NCBI GenBank assembly: GCA_003284375.1
Contig: QBVL01000003.1
Coordinates: forward strand, 1 to 64,000
Direction of reading: 5' to 3'
DNA length: 64,000 bases
Source of the DNA: Prochlorococcus sp. AG-311-J23
GTDB taxonomy: Bacteria > Cyanobacteriota > Cyanobacteriia > PCC-6307 > Cyanobiaceae
In this document: positions 49,254 to 60,146 of the stretch, piece after piece
Position numbering within the stretch: the first letter of the stretch is position 1
How the letters are laid out: each line of letters starts with the position of its first letter
The notes under the pieces: generated by a model
What the model saw: the letters and a program-made list of their open reading frames with translations, nothing else
The model's database searches: none
What the model was told of the DNA's origin: nothing
Position numbers and translations under genes: made by a program

Positions 49254-50708
49254 ATGCGAATACTTTTTGCTGCTGCTGAATGCGCTCCAATGATAAAAGT
49301 TGGAGGTATGGGTGATGTTGTTGGTTCATTACCTCCTGCTCTTAAAAAACTTGGACATGACGTTCGATTAATAATTCCTGGATATGGAAAGCTATGGACC
49401 TTGATGGATATTGCTCCTGAGCCGATTTTTCGAGGCAATACAATGGGCGTTGATTTTGCTGTTTTTGAAACAAGGCATCCCTCAAATGGGTTGCCAATTT
49501 ATTTAGTTGGACATCCTTGTTTTGACTCTGAGAGCGTTTATGGAGGAGAAGATGAAGATTGGAGATTTACTTTCTTTGCTAGTGCAGTTGCTGAATTTGC
49601 ATGGAACTCGTGGAAGCCACAAGTCCTCCATTGTCATGATTGGCATACTGGAATGATCCCAGTATGGATGCATCAAGACCCCGAAATCAGCACGGTATTT
49701 ACTATCCATAATCTTAAGTATCAAGGCCCATGGAGATGGAAACTTGATCAAATAACTTGGTGCCCATGGTATATGCATGGTGATCACACCATGGCATCAG
49801 CAATGTTGTATGCCGATAGAGTTAATGCAGTATCTCCAACCTATTCAAGGGAAATCCGAACATCTGAATATGGAGAAAAATTAGAGGGACTTTTGAATTA
49901 TATTTCGGGTAAATTACGTGGAATATTAAATGGAGTTGATCTAGACGACTGGAATCCAGCAACAGATAATTCATTACCAGCTAAATTTAGTGCAGATAAT
50001 ACCTCAGGTAGAGCAATTAATAAAAGAGTTCTTCAAGAGAGAATGGGACTTGAGGTTAATCCAGATAAATATCTAATGGGTATGGTAAGTAGACTTGTTG
50101 ATCAAAAAGGTATTGATCTTTTACTACAAGTAGCTAATAGGGTTCTTTCTTATACTGACTCTCAAATTGTTGTTCTTGGCACAGGAGATCGCTCTCTAGA
50201 GTCATCTTTATGGCAACTTGCGATTGAGTATCCTGGTCGTTTTTCTGTTTTCCTTACTTATGATGACGCATTGTCTAGGCTCATTTATGGAGGGGCTGAT
50301 GCATTCCTTATGCCTAGTCGTTTTGAGCCATGTGGAATAAGTCAATTATTAGCTATGCGTTATGGCTCTATTCCTATAGTAAGAAAAGTTGGCGGTTTAG
50401 TTGATACAGTAGAGCCTTACAACCCCATTAATGAGACAGGTTCCGGATTTTGCTTTGATCGTTATGAACCAATTGACTTTTATACAGCGTTAGTTCGTTC
50501 TTGGGAAGCTTATAGACATCAAAAAAGTTGGAAGGAATTACAAGTAAGAGCAATGTCAAATAAATATAGTTGGGATAGATCCGCGAAGGAATATGAATTA
50601 ATGTATAAAGATGTTTGTGGAATCAAGGAGCCTTCTCCTGATGCAGCAGAGGTTGAAAAGTTTTCTTACGGCCAAGAAGCTGATCCTTCGCGGAAAGGGA
50701 AAAAATAA
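49254..50708 (+). CDS. glgA: Glycogen synthase
   Basis: A 484-residue GT5 glycosyltransferase that extends alpha-1,4 glucan with ADP-glucose. The N-domain holds the KxGG motif in [18 protein letters not shown] (about 14-31), and the C-domain has [15 protein letters not shown] and [15 protein letters not shown], the Glu-containing retaining site. Length is standard. It lies between menB and murF on the plus strand; the operon relation is uncertain, as the gap to menB is 49 bases. Confidence 0.96.
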   Translation: MRILFAAAECAPMIKVGGMGDVVGSLPPALKKLGHDVRLIIPGYGKLWTLMDIAPEPIFRGNTMGVDFAVFETRHPSNGLPIYLVGHPCFDSESVYGGEDEDWRFTFFASAVAEFAWNSWKPQVLHCHDWHTGMIPVWMHQDPEISTVFTIHNLKYQGPWRWKLDQITWCPWYMHGDHTMASAMLYADRVNAVSPTYSREIRTSEYGEKLEGLLNYISGKLRGILNGVDLDDWNPATDNSLPAKFSADNTSGRAINKRVLQERMGLEVNPDKYLMGMVSRLVDQKGIDLLLQVANRVLSYTDSQIVVLGTGDRSLESSLWQLAIEYPGRFSVFLTYDDALSRLIYGGADAFLMPSRFEPCGISQLLAMRYGSIPIVRKVGGLVDTVEPYNPINETGSGFCFDRYEPIDFYTALVRSWEAYRHQKSWKELQVRAMSNKYSWDRSAKEYELMYKDVCGIKEPSPDAAEVEKFSYGQEADPSRKGKK

Positions 50709-50761
50709 AATTATAGGATTTTTGTGTATTTAGATTACTTTATTTCTGTTCAAATATTTGT

Positions 50762-52159
50762 ATGGATATTACTTTTAAGGATTTAATTAGGCTATGGGGG
50801 AAGCCATTTAGTCAAAAGGAAATAAATCATGATTTACCTATTGGTCGTATATCTACTGATTCGAGAACAATTGAAAAGGGTGATTTCTTTGTCCCTTTAG
50901 TAGGCAATACATTTGATGGCCATGATTACTTAAACAATGCTATTGATATTGGTATACAGGCAGCAATAGTTTCTAAACAATTTAAAGGCCTGATACCAGC
51001 TGACTTTACCTACTGGTTGGTTCCAGATACTCTATACGCCTATCAACAGATCGCATTGCTTCATCGGAGGAATTTAAATCTTCCAGTAGTTGCTGTTACT
51101 GGTTCTGTTGGTAAAACAACTACAAGAGAATTGATTCGCTCAGTACTGTCTCCTCTTGGTGAAATTGTTTCAAGTATAGGAAATGAAAATAATGATGTCG
51201 GTGTTCCAAGTACTCTGCTTAGAGGGTCTGAAAGAGATGCTGCATTTGTTCTTGAAATGGGTATGCGCGGCATCGGTCAAATTGAACGTCTCTCTCGAGT
51301 CGCCGAACCAGATATTGCGGTAATTACAAATGTGGGACAAGCTCATATAGGTATCCTTGGTAGTAGAGAAAATATTGCAAAAGCCAAGTCGGAAATCACC
51401 TCGAACCTAAGACCTGATGGCGTTGTGATTATTCCTTTTGGTGAAAACCTCTTAGAGAAAGCTTTGTCGGGGAAATGGTCAGGACGTATTGTTCGAGTTG
51501 CGATAGAAGGCTTTTCACTTGATTGGTTAGGTCGTAATGATGAGTATTTTGCTTTTACAGATATTGAACCAGATTATATTTCACGAATTGATATGCAAAA
51601 TAATCTCATTTTTTTTCAGGGAAATAAATTTAAATTGCCACTTGAAGGAAGACATAATGCTATGAATTTTCTGATGGCATTGACTGTTGCAACTGAATTA
51701 GGAGTATCAATAAAGAATCTTGATCCATTAAATATAAATATGCCAAAGGGAAGAAATAGATTGGTTGATTGTGGACAATTTTTAGTTTTAGATGAGACTT
51801 ATAATTCATCTCCTGAATCTGTGATTGCTTCTTTAGAGTTATTAGTAAGTAAGCCTGGCAGACATTTTGCAGTTTTAGGTACGATGCTTGAGCTAGGCTC
51901 TGAGAGTATTTCACTTCATCAGAAAGTTCTTCAAAGAGCGGTTGAACTAGGTCTAACTGGAATTGTTTTTGTCTCTTGTGGAGATGAATATAACATCATA
52001 AAAAAGACAATTAAAGAATTACCAAATCATGATGTAGTAAGAACACCTAGAGATGCTGCTATATCATTGTTAACATGGCTGTCTCCTGGAGATAATATTT
52101 TGATCAAAGGTAGTCGTAAATTGGAATTGGAACAAGTTTTAGCTTATTTAAATCAATAA
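50762..52159 (+). CDS. murF: UDP-MurNAc-tripeptide--D-Ala-D-Ala ligase
   Basis: MurF adds D-Ala-D-Ala to the cytoplasmic peptidoglycan precursor. The 465 residues show the N-domain with RISTDSRTIEKGDFFVPLVG, the P-loop AVTGSVGKTTTREL (about 113-126), ENNDVGVPSTLL, the ATP-ligase GRNRLVDCG, and LDETYNSSPES. It is convergent with glmU, 14 bases apart. With glmU, murI and the amidase it represents cell-wall metabolism in the window. Confidence 0.95.
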   Translation: MDITFKDLIRLWGKPFSQKEINHDLPIGRISTDSRTIEKGDFFVPLVGNTFDGHDYLNNAIDIGIQAAIVSKQFKGLIPADFTYWLVPDTLYAYQQIALLHRRNLNLPVVAVTGSVGKTTTRELIRSVLSPLGEIVSSIGNENNDVGVPSTLLRGSERDAAFVLEMGMRGIGQIERLSRVAEPDIAVITNVGQAHIGILGSRENIAKAKSEITSNLRPDGVVIIPFGENLLEKALSGKWSGRIVRVAIEGFSLDWLGRNDEYFAFTDIEPDYISRIDMQNNLIFFQGNKFKLPLEGRHNAMNFLMALTVATELGVSIKNLDPLNINMPKGRNRLVDCGQFLVLDETYNSSPESVIASLELLVSKPGRHFAVLGTMLELGSESISLHQKVLQRAVELGLTGIVFVSCGDEYNIIKKTIKELPNHDVVRTPRDAAISLLTWLSPGDNILIKGSRKLELEQVLAYLNQ

Positions 52160-52173
52160 ATTTGTTGTTGTAG

Positions 52174-53514
52174 TTAATTATTCTTAGTTCTAATAATTGC
52201 TTTTGATCTCTCAACTACTAAAGTCTTGTCTGGAATATCTTTACTTATCGTTGAGCCTGCGCCAATGGTTACATTTGAACCAATATTGATGGGTGCAACC
52301 AGTACAGAATTTGCACCAGTTTTTGAGTAATCATCAATAATTGTTCTGTGTTTATTTTTGCCGTCAAAATTAGCTGTAATTGTCCCTGCTCCAATGTTAA
52401 TATTTTTCCCAAGAGTTGAATCACCTATATAGCTTAAATGATTGATTTTTGTTCCTTCACCAATAGAACTTTTCTTTATTTCTACAAAGTTTCCTATCTT
52501 AGAATTTTTACTTATATTTGATTCCGGCCTTATGTGAGCGAAAGGACCTATTGATGTATTATTTCCAATCGTTGCTTCATTGATGAATGAATGAATGGCT
52601 AAAACATTTTCCGAAAGTGTTGAATTTGTTATGACACTACCGGGTCCTAAATGACATCCGTTGCCAATATTGCATTTTCCACGAAGATGAGTTTGTGGTT
52701 CAATAATTATGTCTATACCAAAGTTTGAATCCTCACTTATCGAACAGCTGACAGGATCAATGAATGAAACACCTTTGCTCATCCAAAGGGATTTTAGTCT
52801 TTCTTGGATATAGTTTTCACATTCAGATAGTTGATATCTATCATTAATCCCCTTGATCTCAAATGGATCATCTATCTCAAAATGTATTGCCTTTTTAAGT
52901 AAACTTATAGTATCTGTTAGATAAAGTTCGTTTTGACTATTTTGGCTAGATAACAAATTTAAAATATCTGATAATTGTTGCCAATCAAAACAATATATAC
53001 CAGCATTTATTAACTTGTTTTTTCGCTGTTCATCAGTGCAATCTCTTTCTTCAATGATTTCTTTAACTAGGCCTGACTTATCTGTTAATACTCGTCCATA
53101 TCCAGTTGGAGAGTCTAGAGTTGCAGTTAAAAAAGTTACACTCGCATTGGATTCTTTGTGAAATTTTAAAAGTGAACTTAGGGTTTCCTCTTTTAGTAGT
53201 GGGACATCCCCATTTAAGACTAAAAGTTCTCCATTAAATCCTTTTAATTTTGAACTTAGTTGCTGAATTGCATGTCCAGTTCCATTTTGAGGTTGCTGAA
53301 GAACAAACTCTAAATCTTGTTGATTTTTTAGAGAATCCTCTACTAAGTTGGCTTGATGCCCTACGACTATTAATCTACGGTTTGGCCTGAGGCGCTGAGT
53401 ACAAGACAACACTCTATCAATGAGTGATTTCCCTGCCAAATGGTGAAGAACCTTAGGCAGGTTGCTTTTCATTCTTGTACCTTTTCCAGCCGCTAAAATT
53501 GCGATAGCAAGCAT
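52174..53514 (-). CDS. glmU: Bifunctional GlmU: UDP-GlcNAc pyrophosphorylase and GlcN-1-P acetyltransferase
   Basis: GlmU makes UDP-GlcNAc in two steps. The N-terminal uridyltransferase (about 1-225) opens with [20 protein letters not shown] and has [10 protein letters not shown]. The C-terminal domain (about 250-446) is a left-handed beta helix of hexapeptide repeats, seen as many I/V-G-x pieces, with the acetyl-CoA site near [11 protein letters not shown]. Length is near normal. Confidence 0.97.
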   Translation of the reverse strand: MLAIAILAAGKGTRMKSNLPKVLHHLAGKSLIDRVLSCTQRLRPNRRLIVVGHQANLVEDSLKNQQDLEFVLQQPQNGTGHAIQQLSSKLKGFNGELLVLNGDVPLLKEETLSSLLKFHKESNASVTFLTATLDSPTGYGRVLTDKSGLVKEIIEERDCTDEQRKNKLINAGIYCFDWQQLSDILNLLSSQNSQNELYLTDTISLLKKAIHFEIDDPFEIKGINDRYQLSECENYIQERLKSLWMSKGVSFIDPVSCSISEDSNFGIDIIIEPQTHLRGKCNIGNGCHLGPGSVITNSTLSENVLAIHSFINEATIGNNTSIGPFAHIRPESNISKNSKIGNFVEIKKSSIGEGTKINHLSYIGDSTLGKNINIGAGTITANFDGKNKHRTIIDDYSKTGANSVLVAPINIGSNVTIGAGSTISKDIPDKTLVVERSKAIIRTKNN

Positions 53515-53550
53515 TAGAGTAGTTTTTGAAGAAATCTAATTCCTTTAATG

Positions 53551-54447
53551 CTATCGCGCAGTATTCCATCGTTTTCTCCATGCTGAAGTGTTTATTAATT
53601 GACTTTTAGATTGTTCTATTTCTCTTGTTGAAATAATTTCTTTAGAGTTTCCTTTTCCTGTTGGATCTCTGTAAGGAATTGATGAACGAGTAGCAAGGTG
53701 TTCAACTTCTTTGATGCTTAGCTCTTTAATCTGATAATTATTTACAATCATCTGTTGTTCAAATTGTTTTTTCAAAGCGACTGTCCCTAAACTCCATTTG
53801 CTTTTATCATCGATTGATGGAACTATTGAATAGATATTTAAACCAGCTCTTTTGAAACTCGCTCTAATTGAAGCGGCAGTGGAATATGTAATCAAGCGGC
53901 CCTTCTTAGAGAGTCTTTCGGCTAATAAACAGATGAACTCCTCACTCCATAGCTCGGGACACTTTTGTGGAGAAAAAGGATCAAGAAGAATTAAGTCAAA
54001 CTTTAGAGAATCTTGTATGTCGAATATTTTATTCCTTGCATCTCCCCAGTGAATAGTTCCCTCGTTAAAACCCTCAGTCCATTTGCCTGATTTGTTTAAG
54101 GAATTAAAAAAATGTAATACTTTTGGAGACCAAATCTCCTGAAATATCTTTTCTTTAAGGCCGATATTTAGAGGCTTTTCGTCAATCTCAAGCCCATGCC
54201 ATTCGATTTTTATATTGGTTTGAAGTAACTTTTCTAGAATACATCCAGTGTTGTACCCTAAGCCCATGCAAACATCTAAAACAACTATCTTTTCAGTGTT
54301 AGAAAATTGTTCTAATTGAGCTGGTAATAGATATTTATTGATTGATTCTCTGAGTGCTCCGTCCTTGTCATGAAATTCCTCTTCATAGCTCAAGCTATAT
54401 AGACTTAAACTTCCATCTTTTGTCGTGTGTTTTTTATAATCATCCAA
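53551..54447 (-). CDS. MnmC-like SAM methyltransferase (DUF752 family), stand-alone
   Basis: A 298-residue methyltransferase of the MnmC N-domain family. It shows LDVCMGLGYNTGC (about 57-69) for SAM binding, WHGLEIDEKPL and the family-typical DPFSPQKCPELWSEEF (about 158-173). In E. coli the homologous domain methylates 5-aminomethyl-uridine at the tRNA wobble position and is fused to an FAD oxidase; that domain is absent here. The start is TTG. It lies between aroA and glmU with short gaps. Confidence 0.8.
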   Translation of the reverse strand: MDDYKKHTTKDGSLSLYSLSYEEEFHDKDGALRESINKYLLPAQLEQFSNTEKIVVLDVCMGLGYNTGCILEKLLQTNIKIEWHGLEIDEKPLNIGLKEKIFQEIWSPKVLHFFNSLNKSGKWTEGFNEGTIHWGDARNKIFDIQDSLKFDLILLDPFSPQKCPELWSEEFICLLAERLSKKGRLITYSTAASIRASFKRAGLNIYSIVPSIDDKSKWSLGTVALKKQFEQQMIVNNYQIKELSIKEVEHLATRSSIPYRDPTGKGNSKEIISTREIEQSKSQLINTSAWRKRWNTAR

Positions 54448-54459
54448 TTTTAATAAAAG

Positions 54460-55794
54460 CTAATTTTTTTGTTGAAGTCTCTTAAGATCACTCCAAAAAT
54501 CAGGGTAGGAAATTGCTGCAGCTTCACTACGTCGTAATGTCGAATTAGAATTAGCCATTATTGATGCAATAGCTAAACTCATTGCTATGCGATGATCATT
54601 TTCACTGTCAAGCTCGCCTCCTTCTAAATCTTTCCCTCCATAGATAGTTAGACCATCTTGATGCTCATCTACTTTGGCCCCCATTCTTTTTAATTGCCTG
54701 GCCATTACAGCTAATCGATCGGTTTCTTTAACTCTCAATTCACTTGCCCCTTTTATTTGACTAATACCATTACAAAAACATGCTCCTACGGATAAAATAG
54801 GTATCTCGTCTATAAGCCTAGGCATTATCTCCCCATCGATTTTAAATGGTTTTAAGTTTTCTTTGTAGAAAACCTCAATATCGCCGACAGGTTCACCGGC
54901 TACGTCTCTTTTGTTTATAACGTTGATATTGGCTTCCATTGCTTCTAATACATCAAGTATTCCAGTTCTTGTTGGATTTAGACCAACATTTTCTACAACT
55001 AATTCTGATCCGGGTATGATGCTACCTGCAATGAGCCAAAATGCAGCGGAACTAATATCTCCTGGAACTGTAATTGATTGACCCTTTAGATCATTACCTG
55101 GGGAAACAGTTATATGTCTACCCATTTCACCACCAACTTCTAGATTAGCTCCGAAGGCTTTTAACATTCTCTCGCTATGATCTCTTGATCTGGCCGGTTC
55201 AATAACGGTCGTTGAGCCTTCTGCATTAAGAGCAGCTAGTAAGATTGCAGATTTTATCTGAGCACTTGCTACTGGAGTACCAATTACAGCACCCCTTAAT
55301 TTGTTCCCGATAATAGAGAGAGGAGCAAAGTCTCCACCTCGTCTACCAGAAACTTTAGCTCCCATCATTTTTAACGGCTGCCCTACTCTTTTCATTGGCC
55401 TGCTTCGCAGTGATTTATCTCCTGTAAGGATGAAATGATGGTCTTCTTGACCAGCTAATAACCCAATTATTAATCTCATAGTTGTTCCTGAATTTCCGCA
55501 ATTCAAAATATCAATAGGCTCTTGGAGACCATCTAATCCAACGCCATCAACTTCAACGATGCTCCCTTTTCTTATAGGACTTATCTTTACGCCCATTGAC
55601 CTCAGGCATTCAGCAGTACTTAATGGATCTTCAGCAGGTAAAAGACCTTTGATTATTGTTTTCCCTTTAGCTATAGCCCCAAACAGTAGTGCTCGGTGTG
55701 ATATTGATTTATCGCCAGGAACTTTCACTTTTCCGAAGAGCTCCCCTCCTTTTTGAAGGTCTCTTAAAGACTGTTCTCTAGTGGGGACTTTCAA
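54460..55794 (-). CDS. aroA: 3-phosphoshikimate 1-carboxyvinyltransferase (EPSP synthase)
   Basis: AroA joins shikimate-3-phosphate and phosphoenolpyruvate in the chorismate pathway. The 444 residues show [18 protein letters not shown] (about 24-41), [30 protein letters not shown], and the C-terminal [15 protein letters not shown] and [11 protein letters not shown]. The two-domain length is normal. No ATG precedes the conserved start, so TTG at 55794 is used. Confidence 0.97.
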   Translation of the reverse strand: MKVPTREQSLRDLQKGGELFGKVKVPGDKSISHRALLFGAIAKGKTIIKGLLPAEDPLSTAECLRSMGVKISPIRKGSIVEVDGVGLDGLQEPIDILNCGNSGTTMRLIIGLLAGQEDHHFILTGDKSLRSRPMKRVGQPLKMMGAKVSGRRGGDFAPLSIIGNKLRGAVIGTPVASAQIKSAILLAALNAEGSTTVIEPARSRDHSERMLKAFGANLEVGGEMGRHITVSPGNDLKGQSITVPGDISSAAFWLIAGSIIPGSELVVENVGLNPTRTGILDVLEAMEANINVINKRDVAGEPVGDIEVFYKENLKPFKIDGEIMPRLIDEIPILSVGACFCNGISQIKGASELRVKETDRLAVMARQLKRMGAKVDEHQDGLTIYGGKDLEGGELDSENDHRIAMSLAIASIMANSNSTLRRSEAAAISYPDFWSDLKRLQQKN

Positions 55795-55846
55795 TGAAAA
55801 AAAAATATTTTTTATATTTTATTTATCGATAAGCTTTATTTCTGGT

Positions 55847-57412
55847 TTATGAATTGTTTATTTGTTTTTGACGCATTATTTGATCGATAACATACCCAAA
55901 TAATTCTGGACTTGGTTGGTTGTTTTCCAACTCGGATAATCCTAGCTCTGCCCATCTTGCATTTACTTTGTCTTCAAGTTCTTTTGGTCTTGTTAGTGGC
56001 TTTCCCCAATCATGATTTTTCTCTGGACCAATTTTTGTTGTTGCATCAATAGCTAATCTCCCTCCTAACCCTATATTCTCACTAGCGAAGTCAAGTGTAT
56101 CAAAAGGTGTATTCTCTAAAATAAATAAATCTCTTTGAGGGTCAACTTGGCTGGATAAGACCCAAACTACTTGTCTTGGATCTCTTACGTTAATAGTGGA
56201 GTCGACGACGACGACAAATTTTGTATAAGTAAATTGAGGTAAAGCACTCCAAAACGCCATAGCAGCTCTTTTCGCTTGACCAGGATATGCTTTGTCAATT
56301 GAAATGACTGCCAGCTTGTAACTCAAAGCCTCCATCGGAAGGAAAAAATCAATAATTTCAGGTATTTGTTGTTTAAGTATTGGTGTATAAATTCGATTTA
56401 ATGCAATGGCCAGCATTGCTTCTTCTTTTGGAGGCCTACCACTAAAAGTTGTTAAGAATATTGGTTTTTTCCTTTGAGTCATACAGTGGAATCTAATCAA
56501 AGGGGAGGACTCAGCCCCCCCATAGAACCCCATATGGTCTCCAAAAGGACCATCAATCATCTCTTCTCCTGGAGATATAGACCCTTCTAGAACAATTTCA
56601 CTATGACTAGGTACCTGAAGATCAATAGTTTTGCATTTTGTTAGTCGAACACCTTCTCCTGCATACAAACCTGCAAAAAGCCACTCGCTTAGCTGCACTG
56701 GAATAGGAGTTGCTGCCGCCATGACAAGAAGTGGATGAACTCCAATAGCAACAGCTACTTCTAATTTTTTATTCATTGCAGCTGCTTTGCGAAGATGCCC
56801 AGCGCCTCCTCTGACACTTAACCAATGGACTGTCATGCTCTTTGCAGACTGTCTTTGAAGTCTGTAAACACCAACATTTGGCACGCCTGTTTCAGGATCT
56901 TTAGTAATTACGAGACCTAAAGTTATGGCACCTCCAGCATCCTCTGGCCAGGGACGCAAAAGTGGTAAATGATTTAGATCCAAGTCTTTTTCACCAATTA
57001 TTTGTTGATGGCATGGTGGCAAGAGATCAATATCTGGACGTGCTTTAAGTAGATCCCATGCAACTGAAACAAAAGCTTTGGTGTCTTTAAATCCTTTCGG
57101 AGGCCGTGGTTGCTGCAAAAGAGCTAATTTCTTTCCTAAATCTTCCAATTCTTCTTGCTTCTCTAAACCCATACTCCAAACCACACGTTCCATTGTCCCA
57201 AGCAAATTCACTGCAACAGGCATTGAGGACCCTTTTACATTTTCAAAAAGTAGAGCAGGACCACCCATTCCGAGTACTCGGTCGCTTATGGCCGCAATCT
57301 CTAGGTCACTATCAACTTGACTACTTATTTTTTTTAATTGTCCTTTCTTTTCTAAAAGAGTAAGAAAATCTCTAATGTCCCGTGTAAGAGGTTCTTGACG
57401 AAATAATTTCAT
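55847..57412 (-). CDS. ubiD: UbiD family prenylated-FMN decarboxylase
   Basis: A 521-residue UbiD-family enzyme. Typical segments are MPVAVNLLGTMERV, NVGVYRLQ, the SE(F/H)SEIVLEG-type strand, and GPFGDHMGFYGGAESSP holding conserved acidic residues. UbiD decarboxylates 3-polyprenyl-4-hydroxybenzoate; cyanobacteria lack ubiquinone, so plastoquinone synthesis is the likely role (inference from pathway knowledge). ATG at 57412 is preferred to GTG at 57424. The partner UbiX, which makes the cofactor, is not in this window. Confidence 0.9.
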   Translation of the reverse strand: MKLFRQEPLTRDIRDFLTLLEKKGQLKKISSQVDSDLEIAAISDRVLGMGGPALLFENVKGSSMPVAVNLLGTMERVVWSMGLEKQEELEDLGKKLALLQQPRPPKGFKDTKAFVSVAWDLLKARPDIDLLPPCHQQIIGEKDLDLNHLPLLRPWPEDAGGAITLGLVITKDPETGVPNVGVYRLQRQSAKSMTVHWLSVRGGAGHLRKAAAMNKKLEVAVAIGVHPLLVMAAATPIPVQLSEWLFAGLYAGEGVRLTKCKTIDLQVPSHSEIVLEGSISPGEEMIDGPFGDHMGFYGGAESSPLIRFHCMTQRKKPIFLTTFSGRPPKEEAMLAIALNRIYTPILKQQIPEIIDFFLPMEALSYKLAVISIDKAYPGQAKRAAMAFWSALPQFTYTKFVVVVDSTINVRDPRQVVWVLSSQVDPQRDLFILENTPFDTLDFASENIGLGGRLAIDATTKIGPEKNHDWGKPLTRPKELEDKVNARWAELGLSELENNQPSPELFGYVIDQIMRQKQINNS

Positions 57413-57476
57413 GAAGGTCTGCACGATTAACCTATTTATCTAGTTACTGTGACGCAAGTTATCAGCCTTTGTGGAA

Positions 57477-58205
57477 ATGAAACTTTCTTATTTTTATGTA
57501 GCGGCAGATGTGCCTGATGGAATTATTCCCGAATCGTCAGTGGTGATTGATGTTCTGAGAGCTACAACAACCATTGCTTGGGCTCTTGAAAATGGAGCTG
57601 ATTCAGTGCAGGTGTTTGCAGATGTTGATGAACTTAAAAGTCAGGCAAATGCTTTTGACTCTAAAGAAAAAATACTTGTTGGTGAGAGAGGAGGAGAAAA
57701 ATTAGATGGATTTGACTTGGGAAATTCTCCATTAGGAGTCTCAACTGAGAGGGTAAAAGGAAAAAGAGTTTTTATGAGTACGACTAATGGAACAAGGTCA
57801 CTACATCGTGTTAGAGAATCTAAATGTTTGTACACAATGGCACTCCCAAACAGAAAAGCTATTGCTGAAAGATTGAAAAGTGATAATCCCAAAGAAGTTT
57901 GGATTGTTGGTAGTGGGTGGGAAGGTTCCTATTCTTTAGAAGATTCTTTAGCCGCTGGGGCTTTAGCCTCTCTTTTAATGGATCAATTAGAATCGGTTCA
58001 GATATTAAATGATGAATTGATGGCCTCCATAGCACTATGGAAAAATTGGGAAAATGATGTTGAAGGATGTTTACGTATTGCAAGTCATGGACAAAGACTT
58101 GCAGGAATAGGTAATCATGATGATGATTTTGCTTGTTGCGCTTCTTTGGACAACCTTTCTGTAATTCCCAAACAGATTGAGATGGGCGTACTTCGCTCAA
58201 ACTAA
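57477..58205 (+). CDS. comB: ComB-like 2-phosphosulfolactate phosphatase family protein
   Basis: A 242-residue member of the ComB family, Mg-dependent phosphatases first known from coenzyme M synthesis in methanogens. It shows [52 protein letters not shown] and [21 protein letters not shown]. Cyanobacteria do not make coenzyme M, and no comA or comC is nearby, so the native substrate is uncertain. ATG at 57477 is chosen over GTG at 57471. It is first in a plus-strand run with nitrilase, amidase, murI and sds. Confidence 0.9.
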   Translation: MKLSYFYVAADVPDGIIPESSVVIDVLRATTTIAWALENGADSVQVFADVDELKSQANAFDSKEKILVGERGGEKLDGFDLGNSPLGVSTERVKGKRVFMSTTNGTRSLHRVRESKCLYTMALPNRKAIAERLKSDNPKEVWIVGSGWEGSYSLEDSLAAGALASLLMDQLESVQILNDELMASIALWKNWENDVEGCLRIASHGQRLAGIGNHDDDFACCASLDNLSVIPKQIEMGVLRSN

Positions 58206-58234
58206 CTTTATAAATTATTTTTCTTTTTAACTCA

Positions 58235-59059
58235 GTGTCAGATTTTTTGGCTGCGGCCTTACAGCTAACCAGTACCTCAGACATAGACGCAAATCTCAAT
58301 GCTGCTGAAGAACAAATTGAGTTAGCGGCAAGGCGTGGGGCTGATCTTGTTGGGCTTCCTGAAAACTTTGCATTTTTAGGTGAAGATCAGAAAAAATTAA
58401 AAATTGCATCTTCAATCTTTGAAAAATGCAATAGCTTTTTAGTAACCATGGCAAGGAGATATCAAGTAGTTTTGCTTGGAGGTGGTTTTCCTGTTCCAGC
58501 TGGAGATGGAATAAGAACTTTAAATAGAGCGGAGTTGTTTGGTAAAGACGGTCAATCTCTAGCAAAATATGACAAAATCCATCTTTTTGATGTTGATCTA
58601 CCTGAAGGTAATACTTACAGAGAATCTGAAACAATTGTTTCAGGAAGGGAATCTCCTCCTGTTGTTGACGTGCCAGGTCTTTGCAAAATTGGATTATCTA
58701 TCTGTTACGACGTAAGATTCCCTGAACTTTATAGGGATTTGGTAAATAAAGGAGCAGATTTATTAATGATTCCAGCAGCTTTTACTGCTTTTACCGGAAA
58801 GGATCATTGGCAAGTCTTGCTGCAAGCAAGAGCTATTGAAAACACTGCTTATGTTGTTGCACCAGCGCAAACTGGTCGTCATTATGGCAGAAGACAAAGC
58901 CATGGACATGCGATGGTCATTGATCCATGGGGGACAGTTTTAGCAGATGCAGGGGTTGTTCAAGGCGCAGCAATAGCTCCTGCTGATAAAGAAAGAGTAG
59001 AAAGAATTAGAGGACAAATGCCCAGCCTGAAACATCGAAAAACAGAGCTTTTCCTTTGA
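58235..59059 (+). CDS. Nitrilase-family carbon-nitrogen hydrolase (Nit1-like)
   Basis: A 274-residue enzyme with the Glu-Lys-Cys triad: Glu43 in LVGLPENFAF, Lys114 in YDKIHLFDVDLPEG, and Cys157 in LSICYDVRFPELYR. The DVDLPEG loop and the RFPELYR following Cys match the Nit1 branch, now known as deaminated glutathione amidase, a metabolite-repair enzyme. That assignment is by eye. It starts at GTG, and its TGA stop shares one base with the following amidase ATG. Confidence 0.88.
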   Translation: MSDFLAAALQLTSTSDIDANLNAAEEQIELAARRGADLVGLPENFAFLGEDQKKLKIASSIFEKCNSFLVTMARRYQVVLLGGGFPVPAGDGIRTLNRAELFGKDGQSLAKYDKIHLFDVDLPEGNTYRESETIVSGRESPPVVDVPGLCKIGLSICYDVRFPELYRDLVNKGADLLMIPAAFTAFTGKDHWQVLLQARAIENTAYVVAPAQTGRHYGRRQSHGHAMVIDPWGTVLADAGVVQGAAIAPADKERVERIRGQMPSLKHRKTELFL

Positions 59060-60144
59060 TGTTTAAAGATCAATCTTTAAAGTCGAAATTAGGATTGTTT
59101 GCGGGATTTGTTTTTTGTTCCAATCTCTTTATTTCTTTACCTCTAAGATCTGCTAGTGCTCTTGCTGCTTGGGCCTTAACTAGTAACGGTAGCCTTCAAT
59201 TAAGAACTTCCTCTGGGGCTAAATTAAATGCTTTTTATCAATCTTCAACTACTGACAAAGGTGAGAGGGTTTGGATTGATTTTCCTGGAGAATTAAGTCG
59301 ACCTAGAACTATCAAAGGTAATGGTTCAGTTAAGGAAATTAGACTAGGTAAACCCCATAAGGGTAAAACAAGGCTTGTTATTGAATTCTTGCCATCAGTT
59401 GAATTAGCACCCTCAAAATTACAATTAATTGGCATATCACCAAATACCTGGGAGCTGAAACTTATTGGTCTGGAAAGTAATTCTTTTCGTTCCATTGAAG
59501 AAGGTAATATTTTAAGAAACTCAATAAAAAGAACTTATGAAAAAATAAAGCCTCAAGATTTAGATATTTCTTCTTTACCAAATGTGCCTTTTGGAAAGTA
59601 TAAAGTTGTTATTGATCCAGGTCATGGTGGCTCAGACCCTGGCGCTGTTGGAATAAATGGATTAAGAGAGACTGATATCGTTCTAGAAGTGTCAAAGAGT
59701 GTTTCAAGATTTCTAACAAATAAAGGCGTGAAAACTATTTTAACTCGGAATTATGAGAGAACATTAGACCTTCAGCCAAGAGTTACCAAGGCTAATAATT
59801 TAAAAGCAGATGCTTTTGTGAGTATTCATGCCAATGCAACAAGAGGAAAGCGAAAAGATGTTAATGGCTTAGAGACATATTATTACTCAGGTTATAAAGG
59901 CCATTCTCTAGCTAAAAATATTCAAAAACAAATTTTAATTTTTTCACCGCAAAGCCCAGATAGGGGTGTTCGTAGATCACGCTTTTATGTCATTAGAAAA
60001 ACATCCATGCCTGCAGCTTTAGTAGAGATTGGATTTGTTACTGGTAAATATGATGCTGATTTACTACGACAAAAAGATTATAGGGATATGATGTCTTTTG
60101 CTATCGCGAGGGGAATACTGAATTATTTGAAAGTTTCAAATTAG
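59059..60144 (+). CDS. amiC: N-acetylmuramoyl-L-alanine amidase with AMIN domain
   Basis: A 361-residue exported zinc amidase that cuts peptidoglycan side chains. A signal peptide (about 1-38) precedes an AMIN domain (about 45-140) that targets the enzyme to the cell wall. The Amidase_3 domain (about 180-358) shows VVIDPGHGGSDPGAVG, GLRETDIVLE, AFVSIHANA and the catalytic PAALVEIGFVTG. ATG at 59059 overlaps the nitrilase stop; TTG one codon upstream is less likely. murI follows two bases later. Confidence 0.92.
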   Translation: MFKDQSLKSKLGLFAGFVFCSNLFISLPLRSASALAAWALTSNGSLQLRTSSGAKLNAFYQSSTTDKGERVWIDFPGELSRPRTIKGNGSVKEIRLGKPHKGKTRLVIEFLPSVELAPSKLQLIGISPNTWELKLIGLESNSFRSIEEGNILRNSIKRTYEKIKPQDLDISSLPNVPFGKYKVVIDPGHGGSDPGAVGINGLRETDIVLEVSKSVSRFLTNKGVKTILTRNYERTLDLQPRVTKANNLKADAFVSIHANATRGKRKDVNGLETYYYSGYKGHSLAKNIQKQILIFSPQSPDRGVRRSRFYVIRKTSMPAALVEIGFVTGKYDADLLRQKDYRDMMSFAIARGILNYLKVSN

Positions 60145-60146
60145 AT

